Part shown: positions 8,989 through 18,139 of the stretch, in pieces
Numbering within the stretch: position 1 is the first letter of the stretch
How the letters are laid out: each line of letters opens with the position of its first letter
Source of the DNA: Halobacterium hubeiense
GTDB taxonomy: Archaea > Halobacteriota > Halobacteria > Halobacteriales > Halobacteriaceae
DNA: 64,000 nt
Reading direction: 5' to 3'
Assembly: GCF_001488575.1 (NCBI RefSeq)
Contig: NZ_LN831302.1
Coordinates: 2,046,001 to 2,110,000, forward strand
Position numbers and translations under genes: made by a program
Notes under the pieces: generated by a model
Told to the model about the DNA's origin: nothing
Seen by the model: the letters and a program-made list of their open reading frames with translations, nothing else
Databases searched by the model: none

Positions 8989-9320
8989 CGCCGCGACGCT
9001 GGCGCGTCCTCGCCGTCCTCTCGATAGCCGCCGTGCTCGCGGGGTCGCTGGCGCCCGGTTCGACGGGCGGCGGGCTGCCCGCGGGCGCGGACAAGCTCCT
9101 GCACGCGGTCGGCTACGCGACCATCGCGGTCTCGCTTTCGGGCGCGCGGCGAGCCGAGACAGGGCGCGCGCTCGTCTCGGTGGTGCTGGCTGCGGCGCTG
9201 CTCGGCGTCGGCATCGAAGTCGTGCAGCCGACGGTCGGGCGGACCGCGAGCGTCCTCGACGCGGCCGCGAACCTTCTGGGCGCGTCGGCCGGCGCGGTCG
9301 GCTGGTGGGTCGCGACTTGA
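8985..9320 (+). CDS. VanZ family membrane protein
   Basis: This small (111-residue) membrane protein of the VanZ-like family has a basic N-terminus (MTPRRWR), a helix at about 8-24, the family motif [17 protein letters not shown] (about 38-54, with the conserved K and H), a third helix (64-80), EVVQP (85-89) and a C-terminal helix. VanZ-like proteins are of uncertain function; the founder gives low-level teicoplanin resistance in bacteria, which is not a plausible role in an archaeon. It is translated from a GTG overlapping the purC stop. Confidence 0.85.
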   Translation: MTPRRWRVLAVLSIAAVLAGSLAPGSTGGGLPAGADKLLHAVGYATIAVSLSGARRAETGRALVSVVLAAALLGVGIEVVQPTVGRTASVLDAAANLLGASAGAVGWWVAT

Positions 9321-9630
9321 CCGCGCTGGCGGCCGCCGCTACCACGAAGTACATCAACGCGGAGCCGCGAGTAACGGGCATGCTGAAACGTGCCGGCGTC
9401 ATCGACGCGACGGTCGGGCACAGCTCGCGAATCGGCGTCTCGGTTCCCGACAGCGGCGAAGACGACGACGAGCAGCGCGCGGCGGGGCTCGCCGGGCTGC
9501 TGTCGTGGTGCCGTCGCCTCGCGCACTGATTCTCGGAACCCAGCGATTCGACGGCAAGACAGCCTGTTCTCGACGTGCGGGAGCACGACCAGACGAAGCC
9601 GCTTTACGCCCGCGACGACACCAACTAGCC
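9321..9630. other. Gap between vanZ and the RaSEA gene
   Basis: The only candidate in this 310-base stretch is the doubtful 49-residue reading frame at 9380-9529. Just before the RaSEA ATG, GCTTTACGCC (9601-9610) is a plausible TATA element at 21-30 nt. Confidence 0.4.
9380..9529 (+). CDS. Doubtful small hypothetical protein
   Basis: This 49-residue reading frame starts MLKRAGVIDATVGHSSRIGV and ends LSWCRRLAH. It is composed much like haloarchaeal proteins (VPDSGEDDDEQ acidic patch), but I recognise no homologue and see no clear TATA element at 25-30 nt. It may equally be non-coding leader of the RaSEA gene. Listed only because the gap would otherwise be empty. Confidence 0.25.
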   Translation: MLKRAGVIDATVGHSSRIGVSVPDSGEDDDEQRAAGLAGLLSWCRRLAH

Positions 9631-10710
9631 ATGAGCGAGCCGAGCGCGGAGGTCTACGAGCAGGGGCGGGGGATGGACGCCCACAATCAGGTGATGCGGG
9701 AGCTGCGCGACGAGAAGGGCGCGAAAGACTACGCCCCCGACGAGCCCACCCGCGTCTGGCTGGACGAGGACAACACGCCGGACGGCGTCTACCAGAGCCT
9801 CACCATCATCCTCAACACCGGCGGGTGTCGGTGGGCGCGCGCCGGCGGCTGTACGATGTGCGGGTACGTCGCCGAGTCCGTGGAGGGCGGGTCGGTCGCC
9901 CACGAGGACCTGATGGCCCAGATAGACGCCTGCCTCGAACACGAACAGGAGGAGGCCGACGAGGCCAGCGGCCTGATTAAAATCTACACGAGCGGGTCGT
10001 TCCTCGACGAGCGCGAGGTGCCCGCCGAGACGCGGCAGGCCATCGCCGAGACGTTCGCGGACCGCGAGCGCATCGTCGTCGAGAGCCTGCCGGACTTCGT
10101 GGACCAGCCGAAAATCGAGGACTTCACCGAGGTCGGGCTGGAGACGGACGTCGCAATCGGCCTGGAGACCGCGACGGACCGCGTGCGCCACGACTGCGTA
10201 AACAAGTACTTCGACTTCAGCGACTTCGAGGACGCGTGCGCGGAGGCCCGCGAGGCCGACGCCGGTGTGAAGGCGTACCTCCTGATGAAGCCGCCGTTCC
10301 TCTCGGAGTCCGAAGCCGTCGAGGACATGAAGAAGTCCGTCCGCGAGTGCGCCGAGGTCGAGGGCTGTCACACGGTGTCGATGAATCCGACGAACGTCCA
10401 GCGGTACACGATGGTCGACCAGCTGCACTTCCGGGGGGGCTACCGGCCGCCGTGGCTCTGGTCGGTCGCTGAGGTACTCGAATCCACCGCGGACGCCGAC
10501 GCTATCGTCGTCTCGGACCCCGTCGGCCACGGCAGCGACCGCGGCCCGCACAACTGCGGCGAGTGCGACGACCTCGTGCAGGAGGCCATCAAGGACTTCG
10601 ACCTCCGGCAGGACCCCTCCGTCTTCTCCGAGGTGTCCTGCGAGTGCGAGGCGACGTGGGAGGCGGTAATCGAGCGCGAGACGAGCTACAACCTCCCGCT
10701 GGCCGAGTAG
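9631..10710 (+). CDS. Archaeosine biosynthesis radical SAM protein RaSEA
   Basis: RaSEA is the radical SAM partner of ArcS: ArcS attaches lysine to preQ0 at tRNA position 15 and RaSEA splits the lysine-modified base to give archaeosine (G+). The 359-residue protein has an Elp3/MiaB/NifB-type domain with the cysteine motif CRWARAGGCTMCGY (CxxxxxxxCxxC, about residues 68-81), LIKIYTSGSFLD (about 115-126), and conserved VGLETATDRVRHDCVNKY. A Cys-rich C-terminal part (HNCGECDD ... SCECEATW) may bind zinc. The ATG at 9631 is chosen because a longer frame from 9505 adds unconserved sequence. arcS and tgtA lie 2.6 and 5.7 kb downstream. Confidence 0.88.
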   Translation: MSEPSAEVYEQGRGMDAHNQVMRELRDEKGAKDYAPDEPTRVWLDEDNTPDGVYQSLTIILNTGGCRWARAGGCTMCGYVAESVEGGSVAHEDLMAQIDACLEHEQEEADEASGLIKIYTSGSFLDEREVPAETRQAIAETFADRERIVVESLPDFVDQPKIEDFTEVGLETDVAIGLETATDRVRHDCVNKYFDFSDFEDACAEAREADAGVKAYLLMKPPFLSESEAVEDMKKSVRECAEVEGCHTVSMNPTNVQRYTMVDQLHFRGGYRPPWLWSVAEVLESTADADAIVVSDPVGHGSDRGPHNCGECDDLVQEAIKDFDLRQDPSVFSEVSCECEATWEAVIERETSYNLPLAE

Positions 10711-10716
10711 CTGTTT

Positions 10717-11391
10717 CTACGCGAACGCTTCGAGGACGCCCTGCCCGTCCGTCAGCCCGAGTTCGGGGAGCGTCGCGCGCTCGGGGTGGGGCATCAGCAC
10801 CGCAACGGAGTCGCGCTCGCCGAGCACGCCCGCGACCGCGCCCGTGGAGCCGTTCGGGTTCGCTTCCTCGGACATCTCGCCGTCCTCGTCGCAGTAGCGG
10901 AACAGCACGCGGTCCTCGCTGACGAGGTCGTCGTAGCGCTGGTCGTCGATTTCGAAGCGGCCCTCGCCGTGCGCGATGGGGAGCGTGAGCACGTCGCCCT
11001 CGTCGTAGGCGGCCGTGAACGGCGTGTCGGCGTTCTCCACGCGGACGTTGACGTGCTCGCACTGGAAGCGCGCGCTCGCGTTCGTCGTGAACGCGCCGGG
11101 CGTGAGCTTCGACTCGCAGCCGATTTGGGCGCCGTTGCAGACGCCGAGGACGGGCACGCCGTCGTCCGCGAGGTCGCGCACGTCGTCCATAATCGGGGAG
11201 CGGGCGGCCATCGCGCCGGCGCGGAGGTAGTCGCCGTACGAGAACCCGCCGGGGAGGACGACGCCCGTGGTGTCCGCGGGGAGGGCGTCCTCGTGCCAGA
11301 CGATTTCGGCGTCCACGCCGAGCGCGTCCAGCGCGCGGACGGCGTCCCGGTCGCAGTTCGAGCCGCCGAAGCGAATAACGGAGACAGTCAC
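10717..11391 (-). CDS. purQ: Phosphoribosylformylglycinamidine synthase subunit PurQ
   Basis: PurQ is the glutaminase subunit of the FGAM synthase complex (PurL-PurQ-PurS). The class I glutamine amidotransferase nucleophile elbow is LGVCNGAQIG (Cys near 85), and the partner His and Glu lie in MPHPERA close to the C-terminus. Start: a GTG at 11391 gives MTVSVIRFGGSNCDRD, the usual family N-terminus, and it has a good Shine-Dalgarno GGGGGTGG five bases upstream. An in-frame GTG at 11400 adds only MAR. It is downstream of purS on the same strand; the 79-bp gap holds a 6-bp-stem GC hairpin. Confidence 0.94.
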   Translation of the reverse strand: MTVSVIRFGGSNCDRDAVRALDALGVDAEIVWHEDALPADTTGVVLPGGFSYGDYLRAGAMAARSPIMDDVRDLADDGVPVLGVCNGAQIGCESKLTPGAFTTNASARFQCEHVNVRVENADTPFTAAYDEGDVLTLPIAHGEGRFEIDDQRYDDLVSEDRVLFRYCDEDGEMSEEANPNGSTGAVAGVLGERDSVAVLMPHPERATLPELGLTDGQGVLEAFA

Positions 11392-11470
11392 GCGAGCCAC
11401 CCCCGGTGGCGAGTGTGACGTCGAAAGTCGCAGCCCGCGCAGCGAAGCGAGCGGGCCCGTCTTTCGGAAG

Positions 11471-11725
11471 TCATTCGCGCTCCGTGACCGCCACGTCGTA
11501 GTCGTGGATGGTCGGGTTCGCGAGCAGGCGGTCGGCCATCTCGCCCGCGCGTTCGGCCGCCTCGTCGCTGTCGGCGGCCTCCAGGTCGATTTCGAAGCGG
11601 TCCGCCGAGCGCAGGTCCCCGAGTTCGAAGCCCAGTCGTTTGAGGGCCTTCTGGGTGGTCTCGGCCTCCGGGTCGAGGACCCCGTGCTTGAGTCGGACCG
11701 TCACCGTCGCGGTGTACGCGGTCAT
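11471..11725 (-). CDS. purS: FGAM synthase subunit PurS
   Basis: PurS is the small (84-residue) structural subunit that bridges PurL and PurQ and channels ammonia. The sequence MTAYTATVTVRLKHGVLDPE, then TTQKALKRLGF and DLRSADRFEIDL, is classic PurS. The ATG at 11725 is preferred over upstream starts because it gives the standard length. It is followed by purQ on the same strand and is divergent from purU. Confidence 0.93.
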   Translation of the reverse strand: MTAYTATVTVRLKHGVLDPEAETTQKALKRLGFELGDLRSADRFEIDLEAADSDEAAERAGEMADRLLANPTIHDYDVAVTERE

Positions 11726-11828
11726 CGCGCTTATGTGTGCGTTCGTGGTCAAAGACTCTTTTGGAAGCGCACGAAGATACACGAGCGTGCATACTGTCGG
11801 CTACGCGGATTCCTGCGCGAAGGACGCC

Positions 11829-11837
11829 GCTTATGTC
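11829..11837 (+). promoter_or_regulatory. TATA element of purU
   Basis: GCTTATGTC is centred about 27 nt before the ATG at 11860, which supports that ATG and a leaderless mRNA. Confidence 0.45.
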
Positions 11838-11859
11838 CGCCGACGCCCTGGGTGCGTGT

Positions 11860-12873
11860 ATGCCGAAGCCGAACGGCAGTCCGGAGGCGGCAGCGCCGAC
11901 GAGTGACCTCACCGAAATCACGGTCGTGGGAGCCGACCGCACCGGAATCGTCGCGGAGGTCACCGGACTGCTGTTCGAGCACGGGGTCAACATCGAGGAC
12001 ATCGAGCAGACCGTCCGCGACGGCGTCTTCCGCATGACGCTGCTGGCGGACACGACCCCCATCGACGACGCCGACGACCGCTGGGAGGCCGAGGACGAGG
12101 CCGAGCCCGCGGACCTCGCGGGCGACGCGACGACGCGGGCGGCGTTCCGCGAGCGCCTCGCCGACATCGGCGACGAGCTCGGCGTGGACGTCCGTGTACG
12201 CTTCCCCGACGAGCGCGACGAGGGCGTCGCCGTCCTCGTCACGAAAGAGGACCACTGCCTGCGCGCGCTCCTCGACGAGGACCTCGACGCCGAGATTCGC
12301 GTCGTCGTCGGGAACCACCCCGACCTCGAATCCGTCGCGCGCGAGCACGACGTCCCGTTCTACGACATCGGCGACGACTCCGGGACGCCCGACGAGGAGC
12401 GCCTGCTGGACCTGCTCGACGAGTACGACATCGACCTCGTCGTGCTCGCGCGGTACATGCGCATCCTCAGCCCGGACGTCGTCTTCCGGTACGCGGGCCG
12501 CATCATCAACATCCACCCGAGCCTGCTGCCCGCGTTCCCCGGCGCGCAGGCGTACCGGCAGGCGGTCGAGGAAGGCGTGCGGGTCGCGGGCGTCACCGCT
12601 CACTACGTCACCACGGACCTCGACCAGGGGCCGATTCTCACCCAGCGCGCGTTCGACGTGCCCCCGGAGGCCACCGTCGAGGACGTGAAAGACCGCGGCC
12701 AGCCCCTCGAAGCCGACGCGCTCGTGGAGGCCGTCCGCGTCCACCTCGCCGGCGACGCGACGGTGCGCCGCGGCAGCGTCGAGGTCACGGGCGACCACCA
12801 GTTCGGGATGCCCGACGAGGCCAGCGCGGCGAACCCCGACGCGCCCGTTGACGCGCCGCCCGCCGACGACTAG
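11860..12873 (+). CDS. purU: Formyltetrahydrofolate deformylase (ACT + formyltransferase domains)
   Basis: PurU hydrolyses 10-formyl-THF to formate and THF, supplying formate for purine synthesis and balancing one-carbon pools. Of 337 residues, about 20-85 form an ACT domain (ITVVGADRTGIVAEVTGLL...), and about 130-300 a formyltransferase fold with HPSLLPAFPGAQAYRQA and the downstream TAHYVTTDLDQGPIL, including the catalytic Asn-His-Asp set (INIHPS, ... TDLDQG). The C-terminal 40 residues are an acidic, alanine-rich extension. The stop codon shares a CTAG with the convergent CBS gene. A PurN-type GART role is less likely because of the N-terminal ACT domain. Confidence 0.9.
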   Translation: MPKPNGSPEAAAPTSDLTEITVVGADRTGIVAEVTGLLFEHGVNIEDIEQTVRDGVFRMTLLADTTPIDDADDRWEAEDEAEPADLAGDATTRAAFRERLADIGDELGVDVRVRFPDERDEGVAVLVTKEDHCLRALLDEDLDAEIRVVVGNHPDLESVAREHDVPFYDIGDDSGTPDEERLLDLLDEYDIDLVVLARYMRILSPDVVFRYAGRIINIHPSLLPAFPGAQAYRQAVEEGVRVAGVTAHYVTTDLDQGPILTQRAFDVPPEATVEDVKDRGQPLEADALVEAVRVHLAGDATVRRGSVEVTGDHQFGMPDEASAANPDAPVDAPPADD

Positions 12874-13292
12874 TCCTCCCACTCCGTCCTGCGTTCGTCC
12901 GTCTCGTGCGCCTCCCTGAGCAGGTCGTCCTGGGCCTCCAGCAGGTCCGTCGCCGTGACGACGCCGACGAGGTCGAGGCCGTCCGCGACCGGGAGGTGGT
13001 GGACGCCGTAGTCGAACATCCGCGCGGCCGCCGCGCGAACGGTCGCCGACGGCTCGACGGTAATCAGCGGGTGGCTCGCCGCCGCGTAGACGGGAATCTC
13101 GCTGAGCGGGCGGTCGTGTTCGTGGCCCGCGGTCATCACGTCCACCTTCGTCAGAATCCCCGCGGGGTTGCCGTCCTTCTCGACGACGACGCTCCCGGTC
13201 TCGCGGTCGAGCATCCGCCCGACGGCGTCGCGGACGCTCTCCTCGGCGTCGATGGCGAGGACGTCCGTGGACATCACGTTGCGGACGCGCAT
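12870..13292 (-). CDS. CBS-domain protein
   Basis: This 140-residue protein consists of a tandem CBS pair: MRVRNVMSTDVLAIDAEESV...GILTKVDVMT (about 1-55) and PLITVEPSATVRAAAARMF...GVVTATDLLEA (about 70-125). CBS pairs bind adenosyl nucleotides or SAM and regulate partner proteins; with no catalytic domain attached, the target is unknown. It stands between purU and arcS. Stop codons of this gene and purU overlap in a shared CTAG. Confidence 0.9.
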   Translation of the reverse strand: MRVRNVMSTDVLAIDAEESVRDAVGRMLDRETGSVVVEKDGNPAGILTKVDVMTAGHEHDRPLSEIPVYAAASHPLITVEPSATVRAAAARMFDYGVHHLPVADGLDLVGVVTATDLLEAQDDLLREAHETDERRTEWED

Positions 13293-13333
13293 AGAGAAGA
13301 GTTCACACACCACGACCGTAGCGCTTTCGCCCG

Positions 13334-15088
13334 CTACTTCGGGTCGCTGTGCCGCACGTCGACGGCCATCCCGCGCGTCGCGTCGGCCATCGCCGGCCCG
13401 GGCATCGACGCGCGCCCGATGGCGAACGCCTCCGGCCCCTCGACGACGACCTCGTCGCCCACGCGAATGTCGTCGTCGGCGTCCACGACCCCCGGCGCGA
13501 GCACGCTGCCCTCGGGGACGAACGCGTCGATTTCCACGCGCTTCGTGGGCGCGTCGATGGCGACCCACTTGCGCGCGCCGGCGAGCGTCAGCGACAGCGT
13601 CCCGTACTGCGGGACCAGCGCCGCCAACTGCTCGCCGTCGCCGTCCAGCGCCTGCAGTTTCGGGTAGCGGCCCTGCACCGTGAGGTCGCCGAACAGCGCG
13701 TCGCCCGCGCCGTCACCGAGGAAGTAGTCCGCGACCGCGCGCAGCGTCGCCTTCTCGCGCTCCTCCACCCAGATCTTGTCCTCGCCGGCGAGCGCGGCGT
13801 TCAGCTCCCCGAGGCTCTCGTCGGTCGTCGGGTGGTCCTCGACAGTGAACTCGAAGGGGACGTCCACTTGGGCGGCGACGCGCTCGCAGATGTCGCGGTA
13901 CCCCTCCTCGGGGACGTGCGCGATGACGCGCGGGTAGTCCGTGCGGTCGATGTAACGCTTGAGGACGCGCGCGACGAAGTCTTTCTCCTCCTCGCTCCAC
14001 CGCCCCGTCACCACGCTGTCGTAGTGCTGGGCGGGGTAGGTGAGTTCCAGTTCCTGCGGGACGACGCCGATTGGCGAGGTCATCGAGACGACGTGCGCGC
14101 GGTAGCTGGCGGCGTCCTGGAACTGGCGGTGGCTCTGACTCTCGCTGTACGGCTTCTTCGCCGAACACGGCACGAGCAGGAGAGGATGGCCGTCGAGGCG
14201 CTTCTGGTAGCGCGTGGTGACGCGCTCGGCGAAGCGCTGAATCTCCACGCGCCGGAGCGCGTCCTCGGTCGCCGACAGCAACAGCGAGTCCCGCATCACG
14301 GGCGTGCGCTGTTCGAGGTAGCCGTACTGCTGGTCGAACTCGCGGAACGCCGCGGTCACCCACGCCTCGTGGCGGGCCTGTCCCTCCACGTAGTCGCGCA
14401 GGCGGCCGTCCCGAATCCGGCGGCGGACGCGCCCGAGCTCGGCCTTCAGCGCGTTCACGTTGTGGTCGACGCAGTCCTCGCGGTCGAACTCCGCGACCGG
14501 TTGCTGGCACGCCGGACACGAGCACGGCAGTTCGTCGAGGTCTTCGAGGTCGTAGGCGCCCTCGCTGGTGAGGTAGCGGCCCTGCGTCCCGCGGACGACG
14601 GCGCGGTCGGCGTCCACGAGGTCCACGCCCGCGTAGACGAGCACGGCGACGTTCCGCGGCGTCGCCACGCCGGAGAGGTACAGCGCGGTGTCGTCTGGAA
14701 TCGCCTCGCGGGTGTCGACGACGGCGTCCCGGAACGCCGCGCCGTGCCCGACGACGCCGGGCGCGCCCGAGAGCACGTACGCGTCCGCGCCGTAGTCGTC
14801 GGCGGTCTGCGGGGAGACGACCGCCGCGCTCGGGAAGTCCACGTCCGGGTAGTCGGGCGCGAACGACTCCTGCACCTCTTCGGCGGTCCCGGATGGGAAG
14901 CCGCGGTACGGCAGTACGGTCAGCGCGGACTCGTCGCCCTCGGGCGGGTCCTGCCGCTGGACCCACTCGCTGCCCGCGTCCTCGACGACGTCGTCCGCGA
15001 GCGTCGGCGTCGTCACCGACTCGGCGAGCCGGAGTTCGCCCACGCGCGCCGCGGCGTCGCGCGCGTGCACTTCGAAGTACTCGGTCAT
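13334..15088 (-). CDS. arcS: Archaeosine synthase ArcS (TgtA2)
   Basis: ArcS modifies preQ0 at position 15 of archaeal tRNAs to make archaeosine, transferring lysine and acting with RaSEA. The 584 residues start MTEYFEVHARDAAARVGELRL, a TGT-like beta-barrel domain that has lost the TGT active-site Asp, with a zinc-binding CSCPACQQP (about 187-195), the diagnostic ArcS motif LVPCSAKKPYS (about 327-337) and a C-terminal PUA domain (about 505-580: KWVAIDAPTKRVEIDAFVPEG...). Start at ATG 15088; longer upstream frame is antisense to the propeller gene. tgtA lies 1.3 kb upstream on the same strand. Confidence 0.94.
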   Translation of the reverse strand: MTEYFEVHARDAAARVGELRLAESVTTPTLADDVVEDAGSEWVQRQDPPEGDESALTVLPYRGFPSGTAEEVQESFAPDYPDVDFPSAAVVSPQTADDYGADAYVLSGAPGVVGHGAAFRDAVVDTREAIPDDTALYLSGVATPRNVAVLVYAGVDLVDADRAVVRGTQGRYLTSEGAYDLEDLDELPCSCPACQQPVAEFDREDCVDHNVNALKAELGRVRRRIRDGRLRDYVEGQARHEAWVTAAFREFDQQYGYLEQRTPVMRDSLLLSATEDALRRVEIQRFAERVTTRYQKRLDGHPLLLVPCSAKKPYSESQSHRQFQDAASYRAHVVSMTSPIGVVPQELELTYPAQHYDSVVTGRWSEEEKDFVARVLKRYIDRTDYPRVIAHVPEEGYRDICERVAAQVDVPFEFTVEDHPTTDESLGELNAALAGEDKIWVEEREKATLRAVADYFLGDGAGDALFGDLTVQGRYPKLQALDGDGEQLAALVPQYGTLSLTLAGARKWVAIDAPTKRVEIDAFVPEGSVLAPGVVDADDDIRVGDEVVVEGPEAFAIGRASMPGPAMADATRGMAVDVRHSDPK

Positions 15089-15168
15089 ACAGCGTCGTGG
15101 GGGCCGCGCGCCCAATTGCCTTGCCTTTCGACGGAAAGCACTTGTCGGCGACGCGACAACCACCGGCG

Positions 15169-16422
15169 ATGCGCTCGCCCTCCAGACGCGACGTGCTCGC
15201 CGCCAGCGGCGGCCTCCTCGCAGGGCTCGCAGGCGGCTACGTCGCTCGCCCCCGCCTCGAAACCGACTCCCCTCCCGCTCCCGCACCGCTTGCGTGGGCC
15301 GACACCGAGTGGCCGTACCCCGACTACGACCCACAGCGAACCCGGAATCCGCCGCCCGAGAGCGCGCCGGACGGCGAGTTCGACGAGCAGTGGCGGCAGT
15401 CACTCGAACGCGTATTCGAGCGTGCACTACCTGTAGCGTCGAACGGTAGCGTCTACACCGCGAGTACCGACGCCCGCCACGCTCGGCTCGACGCGTTCGC
15501 GCTCCACGACGGCGAGCGAGACTGGAAGCACGAGTCCACCGCCGAGACATCGACGAGACGGCCTCGCGTGCTCGCGCCCGGTGACGGCGCCTACTATCGG
15601 TTCGTCCGGACTCAGACCGCCCCGCTTGGGCTGGCGGCAGCGCAGAGCGGCGAAGTCGCGTGGCACGTCTCGGACCCGCCACGGGGCGGCTGGACCGTCG
15701 GCGCCGGGCGCCTCTACTATGGAAATCGGAGTGCCGGGAAGCTCCACGTCTACGACGCACGCACCGGAGAGAATCTGTGGACGACGCGTGTGGATGACGA
15801 GCGCCTCGTCGTGCGGTCGTTCCACCCGCGGCACGGCGTGTTCGCCACGTCACACGGGACGCTGTACGCCCTCGACCCCGCGGACGGGAGCACGCGCTGG
15901 GACTACCGCGTCGACCACCACGTGCAAAACGGCCCCATCGTCACACACGAGCGAGCGTTCGTCGGGACGTGGAACAGCGACAAACGCCGCGTCGCGGCGC
16001 TCGACGCGGCTGCCGGCGAGCACCTGTGGACGTACCCGAGGTCCCCCGCGATGGTCGAGTCGAAGGAGGAGAGCACGGTGTACTGGTTCGAGGTCGGCGC
16101 CGCCGCCGGCGGCACGCTGCTCGTCAACGAGTACCGCGTCGACTCGCGGCCGGACGCGCTCCACGCCGTCGACGTCGCCTCGGGCGACCGGCGCTGGCGC
16201 GTGGAACCACCCGAGGGCGCGAAAGGGCTCTCGAAACCGACGGTCGTGGACCGCGAGGTGTTCGTCTGCACGACCAACGACCGGACGGCACTCTCGGTAC
16301 TCGACCTCCAAGACGGCTCCGTGAAGCGTTCGCGGCCGCTACCCGGCTACTGTCCGAGTCCGGTCGTGACCGACGGGAAAATCTTCCTGCAGCTGTCCGA
16401 AGAACTGCTGGCGTTCGCCTAG
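15169..16422 (+). CDS. Tat-exported PQQ-type beta-propeller protein
   Basis: This 417-residue protein has a twin-arginine signal ([21 protein letters not shown], residues about 3-23), so it should be exported folded across the membrane. The rest consists of PQQ/quinoprotein-like beta-propeller blades with the typical GxLYxLDPxDGxxRW pattern (for example [13 protein letters not shown] and [13 protein letters not shown]). Such proteins (YxaL/BamB-like) often bind no cofactor and serve as scaffolds. It lies between arcS and tgtA on the opposite strand; I see no functional link. It ends in a CTAG shared with the tgtA stop. Confidence 0.85.
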   Translation: MRSPSRRDVLAASGGLLAGLAGGYVARPRLETDSPPAPAPLAWADTEWPYPDYDPQRTRNPPPESAPDGEFDEQWRQSLERVFERALPVASNGSVYTASTDARHARLDAFALHDGERDWKHESTAETSTRRPRVLAPGDGAYYRFVRTQTAPLGLAAAQSGEVAWHVSDPPRGGWTVGAGRLYYGNRSAGKLHVYDARTGENLWTTRVDDERLVVRSFHPRHGVFATSHGTLYALDPADGSTRWDYRVDHHVQNGPIVTHERAFVGTWNSDKRRVAALDAAAGEHLWTYPRSPAMVESKEESTVYWFEVGAAAGGTLLVNEYRVDSRPDALHAVDVASGDRRWRVEPPEGAKGLSKPTVVDREVFVCTTNDRTALSVLDLQDGSVKRSRPLPGYCPSPVVTDGKIFLQLSEELLAFA

Positions 16423-17888
16423 TCTTCTGCCGAGATGTCCACAGTCTCGACGCGAGCGGGCACGCGGTCCAGCGCTGAATCCGGCCAGCCGCGGTGCGCG
16501 AGCGTGAACTCCGTGTCGGGGTTGGCTTCGGCGAGCGCGGCGACGCCGTCGGCGGCGGCCTCGTAGCCCGCGCGGTCCATGCGGTCGGGCGTCTCGGCGG
16601 TCAGCGGGTACGTCGTAGACAGCGACCGCGGGTAGGGGCCGAACGGCGGGAGGACGTTCCACCACTCGTCGAAGCGGTCGTTCCCCGAGCCCTCCGTGAG
16701 GAGCACGTCGCCCTCCGGGGAGAGGCGTTCGAGGCGGCGGTGGTGGCGCACGACCTCCGGGCGGCGCGCGCTGTCCGCCGAGGTGTAGAAGAAGGCGTCC
16801 TTGCTCGCGGGGTCGGTCTGCTCCAGCTGCTCGCTGTGGTCGAGGAGCGCGCGGAACCCATCGAGGGTGCGGGGATGAGCGTGCGCGCGGGCTTCCACGA
16901 GTTCCATCAGGTTCCCGGACTTGATGGCCTGCTTGACGCGCCGGAGTTCGCCGAAGGAGACGTGGAGGTTGTGCTCGGCGAGCAGTTCCTCGCGCGCGGC
17001 GTCGCCCATGCGCTCGACCTCGTCGGGCGTGTGGTCGGTGCAGACCGGGCACTCGCAGGGGAAGTAGTGGAGGCTGTCGAGGTGTTCGGTGCCGTGGACG
17101 GTGAGGTAGCGGTCGTCGCGGGCGTAGATGGCATACGCCGCCGAGTCGAGGAGGTCGCAGCCCAGCGCGGCGGCGAGCGCGAACATCATCGGATGGCCCG
17201 CGCCGAAGAGGTGGACCGGCGCGTCCCGACCGAGCCCGCGCTTCGCCGCCAAGACGGTCTCGGCGACGTCGTCGTAGCGGTACTGGTTCATCATCGGCAC
17301 GACCGCACCCACGGGGAACAAGTCGAGGTCCGTGTTGTACGCGTGCCGGGCGGCCTCTTCGCGGAGGTCCGGGTACGTCGCGCCCTGCACGGGCGCGTTC
17401 ACGAGCATGTCGCCGACGTCCACGGTCTCAGCGAGTTCGAGGCGCTCCTGCGTGGTCGCGAGTTCCTCTTCGGCCTGTTCGCGGCTGGCGTCCGGCGGCG
17501 TCGGGATGTCCACGGGCGTCCCGATGTCGCTGCCGACGTCGTGCTGGAACTGCAGAATCTCCTCGGTCGTCGTCTCTATCTCGCCGTACTCCGCGAGCTG
17601 GAAGCTCCCGGAGTCGGTCATGATGGCGCCGTCGAAGCCCAGCATCTCGTGGAGCCCCTCCTCGCGGGCGCGCTCGTGGAGGTCCGGGTCGTTGTTGATG
17701 ATATAGGAGTTCGTGATGAGCATCTCCGCGCCGAACTCCGGGAAGCGGGACGGCTCGACGGTTATCAGGTTCGGGTTGACGACCGGCATCAGCGTCGGCG
17801 TCTCGACGGTCACGCCCGCCCGCGGCACCTCCAGCTCGCCGATGCGGGCCGCGCCGTCCTGCGCGGTCACCTCGAAGACCTCTCTCAT
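16419..17888 (-). CDS. tgtA: tRNA-guanine(15) transglycosylase (archaeosine TGT)
   Basis: ArcTGT swaps guanine-15 of tRNA for preQ0, the first committed step of archaeosine. It is 489 residues long. Catalytic Asp nucleophiles lie in MTDSGSFQ (about 90-97) and in FPVGAVVPM-side regions; the zinc site is CECPVCTDH (about 278-286), and the C-terminal third carries extra domains (C1-C2 region) as in archaeal enzymes, but no full PUA that I can delimit. The start ATG 17888 gives [20 protein letters not shown]. The gene is upstream of arcS on the same strand with the propeller gene antisense between them. Confidence 0.95.
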   Translation of the reverse strand: MREVFEVTAQDGAARIGELEVPRAGVTVETPTLMPVVNPNLITVEPSRFPEFGAEMLITNSYIINNDPDLHERAREEGLHEMLGFDGAIMTDSGSFQLAEYGEIETTTEEILQFQHDVGSDIGTPVDIPTPPDASREQAEEELATTQERLELAETVDVGDMLVNAPVQGATYPDLREEAARHAYNTDLDLFPVGAVVPMMNQYRYDDVAETVLAAKRGLGRDAPVHLFGAGHPMMFALAAALGCDLLDSAAYAIYARDDRYLTVHGTEHLDSLHYFPCECPVCTDHTPDEVERMGDAAREELLAEHNLHVSFGELRRVKQAIKSGNLMELVEARAHAHPRTLDGFRALLDHSEQLEQTDPASKDAFFYTSADSARRPEVVRHHRRLERLSPEGDVLLTEGSGNDRFDEWWNVLPPFGPYPRSLSTTYPLTAETPDRMDRAGYEAAADGVAALAEANPDTEFTLAHRGWPDSALDRVPARVETVDISAED

Positions 17889-17928
17889 TACCCTCCGGTA
17901 GCCAGCGCCCGCGCGTAAGGGTTTCTTC

Positions 17929-18102
17929 TCACTCGCTGGTCTCGACGTAGAACACGCGCTCGCGGGGGATGCGGCGGACGGTGCGGCCGTCCTCCGTGGT
18001 CACCAGCCAGTGGCCGGTGTCGTCGTTGAAGCCGATATTCGAGTCGCTGGTCTGCCAGTCGGTGACCCCGCCCTCGGGGTCCTCGTAGACGATGACGCCC
18101 AT
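17929..18102 (-). CDS. Small conserved-looking hypothetical protein (57 residues)
   Basis: This short gene lies between tgtA and the Nudix gene. It starts [13 protein letters not shown] and ends RVFYVETSE, with a compact pattern of alternating strands ([27 protein letters not shown]). ATG 18102 to a TGA at 17929. The acidic composition and codon pattern are like neighbouring genes, and there is no other gene in the 250-bp slot. I think it is real but its function is unknown; the final [13 protein letters not shown] resembles the beta hairpin of small beta-barrel nucleic-acid-binding proteins, which is only a suggestion. Confidence 0.65.
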   Translation of the reverse strand: MGVIVYEDPEGGVTDWQTSDSNIGFNDDTGHWLVTTEDGRTVRRIPRERVFYVETSE

Positions 18103-18139
18103 ACCGGGGTGTCGCGGTCGGCCGCGATAAAGACGGCGG

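Noticed and set aside
7789-9402. Upstream extension of the cofH frame
   Set aside because: It crosses purC and vanZ in antisense; the true start is at 7788.
15089-15853. Upstream extension of the arcS frame
   Set aside because: It is antisense to the propeller gene and lacks similarity to ArcS; start 15088 fits the family.
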